Shown: piece after piece, positions 7,522-11,044 of the stretch | Layout of the letters: the number at the start of each line of letters is the position of its first letter | Position numbering within the stretch: position 1 is the first letter of the stretch | Assembly: GCA_024220525.1 (NCBI GenBank) | Contig: JAMYWO010000276.1 | Span: forward strand, 40,719-51,762 | Direction of reading: 5' to 3' | DNA from: Cochliopodium minus | Taxonomy: Eukaryota > Discosea > Himatismenida > Cochliopodiidae | Length of the DNA stretch: 11,044 nt | Translations under genes and position numbers: made by a program | The notes under the pieces: model-generated | Told to the model about the DNA's origin: nothing | What the model saw: only the letters and a program-made list of their open reading frames with translations | Databases searched by the model: none

Positions 7522-10025
7522 TTATAACAATAAACTAAAAAATTTCTTTTGGCTATTTGCCACAGCAAAAGCGATCAAAGGGTCAGATATCTTTTTGATA
7601 CTGAACAAATTAGCGGAGAAAATGATGCTGAGATTTACCAAATCCATCTTGGTAACTTGTTTCATAGAATCCAATTTTCTAAGAAAATGAATTAAATGTA
7701 TCAAAACAGATTTGTGAGAAGGATAAATCAAATTTAAAATTTCCAGGGCCTCCGTTTTGTTGTTGGCTTTGCTTATTTTACTTTCTAGTGAATCTGGGAA
7801 GATCGACTCTTTGAGATTTCTGAACCAGTATTTGAAGACTGATGACAAGGTGTGGATGGAAGTGAGTGGGTTTCTCAAAGTTTTGAATTCGTTTCTTTTC
7901 AATTCTTCGACAACCAAATTTATTTCTTCTGTTGATCCTAAATAAAAAATAAAAAAAGATTAATTTAAAATAATAAAAAAATAAAAAATTGAAAAACAAA
8001 AAACAAAAAACAAAAGATTAAAAAACAAAAAATAAAAAATAAAAATATAAAATAAAAATAAAAAAAATAATTTTACCTGGAACCCTAAAAATTCCTTCTA
8101 CAAAACAAGCATCTTCATCTTCCAACACAGCAATCATGATTCTAAAAAAGATGGGAACATCCAACTGAACACCCTTTTCTTTTTGAAGAGAAAGGGATTC
8201 CTCCAAAGAAGAACCAAAGATAGGAAAATGGAATTTCTGCTGCAAAGAAATAAGTTCCGACAAAGAAACAGCCTCCACTACTCTTGTTTTCTTAACGACA
8301 ACAGTTCTCCTTCTTTGTCTCACTTCATTTTGTTGTACGGGAGTATCATCATTGAGATAATCTTCTTCGATGGTACCATTCTGAGGGTCAATAGGATTTT
8401 CGAGGAGCTGCGTCCTGATGATTCTCTTTCCTATTTTCGGAGTGTATTTCTCTTCATTAATATCCGTTTCTTCATTATTTTCATTTGAAGAGTCTTTGTG
8501 AGAATTTTTAAGGAAGGAGAGTTTGGGATCCATAGTGTTTTTTCTTTCAGGAAGTTTTTTTCTTGGAGGAGGTTTTCCTTTTATCTCATTTTCTGTACTA
8601 TTATTATTATTGTTTTTATTGTTGTTAACTTCGTTGTCATAAGAATTTGTGTTTGTTTTTGTGTGTTTATTAGGAGTGAGGTTTTCTGTTGCTTGAGCGC
8701 CAATTTCATTGTTGAAAGAAACATCAGACGAAACATTATTTACACTATTTTCGATATTATTGTCTAAAACAAATTCGTTTTCAGTTTTATTTTCTTGAAC
8801 AGTAGATATTATTTCGTCATTATCATTGTTTTTCTGATCATTGTTATTGTTAAAATTCACTTTTTCTTCATTCAAATTGTTTATATTGTCACTGTTGTTT
8901 GGGTTATTTTGAGTATGGTTGTTATCGTCATAAATGCCGTTGTAATTTTTCAGAACATACATACTATTATGATTATTACCATTATTGTTCTTAGAATTAC
9001 TATTATTGTTATTAATATTACTGTTTTTGTTATTAACATTATTATTAATATTAATATTACTATTATTATTATTATAATTGTTATTCTGATTAGTTCCATG
9101 ATGAGTACTCCTCAAAGAATCAGTTCCTTTGGGATAAATATTGCTGAAATCATAGGTATTTTTGTTGGGATTCACATCAGTTGTGGAACGAACTTTCACA
9201 GAGTTGAAATTTTTGTATTTATTTTCTTCTTTCATCAATTTCTTCGTGTTATTTTCTTCATCACCAAACGCGGACATTAAAGTATTCACTCCCCCTTCTC
9301 TTTTCACCGATTTTGACATTTTTTGGGTAGATGGAACGTCGAAAAGTTTTTTTTCAGGTTGGGTTGTTTCGGAGTTGGAAAACATTCTATTCAATTTTTC
9401 GTCCATCAAAATTTTTTCATTTTTTAACAACTTTATTCAAAAAAAAATTTTAACATTTTTTTAATTTATTTTTTAGTCACAAAAATTTTTTTAATTTTTT
9501 ATTCACAAAAATTTTTTTTAATTTTTTAATTATTAATTTTTTAATTATTAATTTTTTATATTTTTAATTTTTAATTTTTTATTTTACCTCGTTGTAAAAA
9601 GCCTCGAACAAAATTTTTCTTTCCTCCAAATCCTTCCTTGAAGGCTTGCCAACAGTCTTCTTCGGAAATTTTGGCAAATCCTCCACCTTAAGCTTATAGG
9701 TCTCCACAAGGTACTCCTTCAAAGCCAACAACTGAGAATAACGAAGATGGTCAATGGTATAAGTTTTTGAAACGGTTTTTATTTCCGCTACGAAAGTTTC
9801 GTAGTTTTTATTCTTTCCTATCTCCTTTTTTTGTTGGTATCCAAGGAATTTGATGTGGAGGATCTTCCAGATCGTGTTGAACTCGTTCTTTTTCTTCTCT
9901 AGTGACTCCTTTTTGAGGTCCAGGTTGTTTTGTTTCTCCTCTGTCTGCTTCTTGTGGATGTTTATTTTCTCTTCTTTTATTCTCACCGTTTTGGGTTGTT
10001 TATTCATTATTTTTTCTGTCTCTTT
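7522..10025 (-). CDS. PX domain plus RhoGAP domain protein with Asn-rich linker
   Basis: Exons are 10025-9588 (ATG at 10007), 9430-8077 and 7937-7522, joined in phases 0 and 1; from that ATG there are 729 residues. Residues 10-43 are a charged helical, coiled-coil-like segment. A PX domain spans about 47-145: strands around WKILHIKFLGYQ and YETFVAEIKTVS, the LRYSQL motif (Arg89, the phosphoinositide-binding Arg position) and the LPKFPKKT loop (111-118). A linker of nearly 400 residues follows, Asn-rich at 254-420, with a Pro/basic patch KPPPRKKLP (426-434). The RhoGAP domain (about 544-725) has arginine finger Arg589 in EGIFRVPG, Lys626 and Arg631 in FKYWFRNLKE, and Asn693 in LVNLSIIFSANLF. 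The protein should bind phosphoinositide membranes and switch off a Rho-type GTPase. The PX/RhoGAP pairing recalls yeast Bem3, but no PH domain is seen. The gene probably extends upstream into 10416-10912. Confidence 0.92.
8588..9091 (-). repeat. Asn-codon low-complexity region in the PX-RhoGAP linker
   Basis: AAT and AAC codons dominate residues about 254-345 and 408-421 of the PX-RhoGAP reading frame, with interspersed Ser, Ile, Lys and Asp. Both codons are mixed, so this is diverged trinucleotide sequence kept open as protein and not a fresh pure expansion. The frame stays open throughout while the intron tracts nearby do not. Such Asn-rich disordered tracts are common in AT-rich amoebae. 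Long antisense open stretches here (Ile/Val-rich) are shadows of the repeat. Confidence 0.85.
9477..9558. repeat. Short tandem duplications inside the PX-RhoGAP intron
   Basis: Inside the intron 9431-9587, a unit of about 26 bp starting TCACAAAAATTTT occurs at 9477-9502 and again, with one extra T, at 9503-9530. Overlapping its end, the 15-mer AATTTTTTAATTATT is repeated exactly at 9520-9534 and 9535-9549, with a partial third copy at 9550-9558. These look like replication-slippage duplications in non-coding sequence. Confidence 0.7.
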
Positions 10026-10415
10026 CTATTATGAAAAATAAAATAAAAATAAAATAAAAATAAAAAATAAAAGTAAATGTAAAAAATAAAATAAAAAATA
10101 AAGGAAAAAAAATAAAAAAATAAAAAAATAAATATATAAAAAAATAAAAAATAAAAAAATAAAAAATAAATATATAAAAAAATAAAATGATAAATAATAA
10201 ATAAAAAATAAAAAAATAAAAGAATAAAATAAAAAAATAAAAAATAAAAGAATAAAATAAAAGAATAAAAAATTAAAAATGTTACAAATTATATTAAAAA
10301 GTAAAAATAAAAAAATTAATAAAAAATATTAAAGATTAAAATTAAAAAAAAGATTAAAATAAAATATATTGAAAATTAGTAAAATTAACAATAAAATTAA
10401 AAAAAGTGGGTTTAC
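10026..10415 (-). repeat. Low-complexity microsatellite tract, probably a 390-nt intron
   Basis: On the plus strand the stretch is almost entirely A-runs broken by single T residues (AAATA, AAAATA and AAAAATA units), with few G or C from about 10030 to 10400. Read on the minus strand it begins with the donor GTAAAC at 10415 and ends with the acceptor TTTTTCATAATAG at 10026, after a very long T-rich tract. Removing it joins two open frames in phase 0. The alternative is an intergenic spacer separating two genes. No coding sequence is visible inside it. Confidence 0.6.
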
Positions 10416-10912
10416 AAAGATGTGGTTTTTGTGATCACTGTCAAACACCATATGTTCAAAAATAGATCTCAAAAAAGTTTGGGAGGTAGTCTTCGAAGAT
10501 CCCCAAGCGTTGATCGAAGAAAAGAAATCGATGATGAACTGAGAAAGCCAAGAGATCTCCCTCTTAGAAAGAACCTCCGTATTGACAACGATCTTAGTCT
10601 TAAACTTTGATTTGTAATCTTTAGAAATGATCTCCCAAAAGTGCTGCTCCCAAAAATCTACGCTTTCTTTCCAATAAATCTTCTCTTTGATGCAATCTTG
10701 AAGCGTTTCTTTCCCTATTTGCGTTTTGCGGAGAATGTGCTTGGAGAAGTTGAGGAGGGTCGTGGCGGTGACGGTGTCGAGGTGGTTTGATTCTCTCATG
10801 GTGGAGACGATGGTGTTGATCAAGTAAAGGACCAACTCGAACACTTCGTTACTTAGCGTGATGGTTGTGTTGTTCAACTTTTTGCTTATCAAATATGTTA
10901 TAATTCTCCTTC
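10416..10912 (-). CDS. Helical coding exon, probably the upstream part of the PX-RhoGAP gene
   Basis: An internal exon runs from the acceptor TTTTTAG (exon start 10912, two bases completing a codon) to a GTAAAC donor at 10415, giving 165 full codons. The product is predicted helical: EVFELVLYLINTIV, then TLLNFSKHILRKTQ, a Trp-rich stretch (YWKESVDFWEQHFWEIISKD), and SWLSQFIIDFFSSINAWG. I do not recognise the domain. Reading through the donor gives a hydrophobic tail translated from microsatellite sequence and a stop at 10329, which looks artificial. Splicing at 10415/10026 instead continues in phase 0 into KETEKIMNKQPKTVRIKEEK, the start of the PX-RhoGAP exon. I therefore favour one gene with this helical region N-terminal to PX. 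A separate gene whose last exon was not found remains possible. The 5' end lies beyond the right edge. Confidence 0.65.
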
Positions 10913-10972
10913 CTAAAAATAAAAATTCATTGAATTAAAATAATTGGAAATAAAAAAATTTAAAAGTAAAAA

Positions 10973-11044
10973 TAAAAAATAAAAAATAAAAAAATAAAAA
11001 ATAAAAAATAAAAAATAAAAAATAAAAAATAAAAAATAAAAAAT
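10973..11044. repeat. TAAAAAA heptamer microsatellite
   Basis: From 10973 to the window end, T residues occur every seven bases (10973, 10980, 10987, then 10995 after one extra A, and every seven again to 11044), giving ten near-perfect units. It lies in what should be the intron upstream of the exon at 10912-10416; the remaining bases 10913-10972 are unstructured AT-rich sequence. The array continues off the right edge. The unit does not match common telomeric repeats. Confidence 0.85.

Noticed and set aside
8183-9464. Several long plus-strand open stretches opposite the PX-RhoGAP linker, Ile/Val/Phe-rich
   Set aside because: They are antisense readings of Asn codons and of the coding exon. 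They have no splice logic or domain, and the minus-strand frame carries recognised PX and RhoGAP domains.
10329-10415. C-terminal hydrophobic tail of the helical exon if read without splicing
   Set aside because: It is translation of microsatellite DNA after a good GTAAAC donor. A membrane anchor is possible in principle, but the in-phase splice to the PX exon explains the sequence better.

Overview
The window is a stretch of very AT-rich nuclear DNA from a protist. It is dense in short spliceosomal introns (I place 19 complete ones with good support, about 50 to 160 nt apart from one of 438 nt, plus one less certain 390-nt intron). Donors are nearly always GTAAAN, GTAATA or GTATNN, and acceptors are T-rich and end in AG. 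Reading frames use the standard code, with TAA and TGA as stops. Asn-rich tracts, A/T homopolymers and TTTTA or TAAAAAA microsatellites recall dictyostelid-like Amoebozoa or other AT-rich amoeboid protists, but one gene carries more introns than is usual in Dictyostelium. I cannot name the organism. A PPR protein with a basic N-terminus suggests a mitochondrion that still has its own genome.

Layout from left to right. (1) Positions 49-3250, minus strand: a large multi-exon gene, incomplete at its 3' end, coding for more than 900 residues of helical-repeat-like protein that I do not recognise with confidence. Its last visible exon weakly resembles the HEAT/FAT border of TRRAP/Tra1-type proteins. 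(2) Positions 3251-3597: an AT-rich divergent intergenic region. (3) Positions 3598-5424, plus strand: a two-exon PPR protein whose 438-nt intron holds a 90-bp inverted-repeat element flanked by exact 9-bp direct repeats, a likely MITE. (4) Positions 5639-7469, plus strand: an ADP-ribosylglycohydrolase in 11 exons. These include 16-, 11- and 22-nt microexons, two of which build the first catalytic motif. (5) Positions 7522-10025, minus strand: a PX plus RhoGAP protein with an Asn-rich linker. It converges on gene 4 with only 52 bp between the stop codons. (6) Positions 10416-10912, minus strand: a helical coding exon, phase-compatible with gene 5 across a 390-nt microsatellite intron and so probably its upstream part. 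Its own upstream intron runs off the right edge.

The genes do not form one pathway. They read as separate eukaryotic housekeeping and signalling genes: organellar RNA metabolism (PPR), removal of ADP-ribose (glycohydrolase), and phosphoinositide-directed Rho GTPase switching (PX-RhoGAP). Exon joins were worked out by hand from splice sites, reading phase and domain continuity. I see no tRNA, rRNA, CRISPR array or prokaryotic feature.
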